Positions 6,831 through 7,110 of a stretch of 7,110 nt of DNA are shown one piece after another. How positions within the stretch are numbered: the stretch's first letter is position 1; each line of letters starts with the position of its first letter. The DNA is taken from the NCBI GenBank assembly GCA_034368805.1, contig JAXMLJ010000117.1, forward strand, positions 1 to 7,110, written 5' to 3'. The position numbers and the translations under genes were made by a program. The stretch is from UBA2272 sp034368805 (GTDB taxonomy: Bacteria > Actinomycetota > Coriobacteriia > Anaerosomatales > Anaerosomataceae). Under the pieces are notes generated by a model, which was not told the DNA's origin, searched no databases, and saw only the letters and a list, made by a program, of their open reading frames with translations.

Positions 6831-6945
6831 TCATGCCCCCCAGCACGCGCCCGAACCTCTTCGTCGCAGATACCCATGAGCGGGCCCCGAGCCACCGGGC
6901 CGCCCCCCGCAGCTGTGCGGCCCGACTGTGAGAGAATCGCTTCGG
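6831..6945. other. Intergenic region between the wall-protein remnant and the methyltransferase
   Basis: No gene is visible here. On the left side lies the breakpoint of the CW_binding_2 remnant; no wall-repeat similarity continues past it in any frame I read. The right part contains a GC-rich hairpin at 6896-6924. A promoter for the methyltransferase would be expected here, but I see no convincing -35/-10 pair; GAGAAT at 6931-6936 is a poor -10 candidate. Confidence 0.4.
6896..6924 (+). repeat. GC-rich inverted repeat (possible hairpin) upstream of the methyltransferase
   Basis: CGGGCCGC (6896-6903) pairs perfectly with GCGGCCCG (6917-6924) across a 13-base loop. There is no T-run after it on either strand, so a classic intrinsic terminator is not supported. 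It lies 33 bp before the ATG and could be a 5'-leader structure or a chance GC-rich palindrome. Confidence 0.35.
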
Positions 6946-6952
6946 AAGGAGG
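6946..6952 (+). promoter_or_regulatory. Ribosome binding site of the methyltransferase
   Basis: AAGGAGG, a near-consensus Shine-Dalgarno sequence, lies five bases before the ATG at 6958 and supports that start. Confidence 0.8.
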
Positions 6953-6957
6953 CGGTC

Positions 6958-7110
6958 ATGCCACATCTCAAGTTCGACATCGCGAAGCTCAAGAAGCTCA
7001 ACGACCTGGCGCGGTTCGAGACACTCCCGCCCGAGGTATTCTGGAGCGCGCTCGGCAGGCCTGCGGGCGCCTGTGCCATCGTGGAGATCGGGGCGGGGAC
7101 GGGCCTGTTC
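6958..7110 (+). CDS. Class I SAM-dependent methyltransferase, N-terminal fragment (runs off the right edge)
   Basis: The ATG at 6958 follows a strong AAGGAGG five bases upstream. The 51 visible residues begin MPHLKFDIAKLKKLND, a Lys-rich amphipathic helix, then FETLPPEVFWSALG, and reach AIVEIGAGTGLF at the edge. The last segment is motif I (the ExGxGxG S-adenosylmethionine-binding loop) of Rossmann-fold class I methyltransferases, at the short distance from the N-terminus seen in small standalone enzymes of the Methyltransf_11/25 type. The substrate cannot be told from this part. There is no signal peptide, so it should be cytoplasmic. It points away from the wall-protein remnant and so has its own leader of at least 100 bp. 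Confidence 0.8.
   Translation, partial: MPHLKFDIAKLKKLNDLARFETLPPEVFWSALGRPAGACAIVEIGAGTGLF

Noticed and set aside
1..7110. Defence island, mobile element or CRISPR array
   Set aside because: No transposase, integrase, nuclease or regularly spaced DNA repeats were found; the repeats present are protein-level CW_binding_2 repeats.

Overview
This is a high-GC bacterial window. Its main content is secreted cell-wall proteins carrying cell wall binding repeat 2 (CW_binding_2, the Pfam family with the motif GxDRYxTA ... FPDAL ... LLLT ... VxIxGG). Together with Sec signal peptides, a signal-peptide/Fn3/CW-repeat architecture and a small CxF...CP...YC...CAR protein, this suggests an Actinomycetota genome, possibly an anaerobic Coriobacteriia-type lineage. 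That placement is an inference from family content, not from a marker gene.

Layout, left to right. Positions 1-2041 (minus) hold a surface protein: signal peptide, beta-rich N-terminal region with a calcium-loop-like motif, fibronectin type III domain, then three CW_binding_2 repeats that run off the left edge. An in-frame TAG at 866-868 separates the Fn3 domain from the wall-binding repeats, and the downstream part has no start codon of its own. Positions 2185-2469 (minus) encode a 94-residue protein of unknown function. A 194-bp divergent intergenic region follows, then a small cysteine-rich protein on the plus strand (2664-2930). Positions 2938-4481 (minus) encode threonine synthase (thrC), broken by a one-base frameshift near 3981. 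Positions 4516-6531 (minus) encode a second wall protein, a signal peptide plus putative beta-propeller plus three CW_binding_2 repeats; thrC starts only 34 bp after it. Positions 6546-6830 (minus) are a truncated remnant of the last repeat of a third CW_binding_2 protein. The right edge holds the start of a plus-strand SAM-dependent methyltransferase (6958 onward).

The two wall proteins look like exported, non-covalently wall-anchored products with different display domains on the same type of anchor. thrC is a housekeeping biosynthetic gene that appears to share their transcription direction by position only. Three defects (in-frame stop, frameshift, truncated remnant) lie within 7 kb. Either this is a locus of repeat-driven rearrangement and decay, or the underlying assembly has base errors; the sequence alone cannot decide. 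I found no CRISPR array, tRNA, rRNA, transposase or recognisable defence system.
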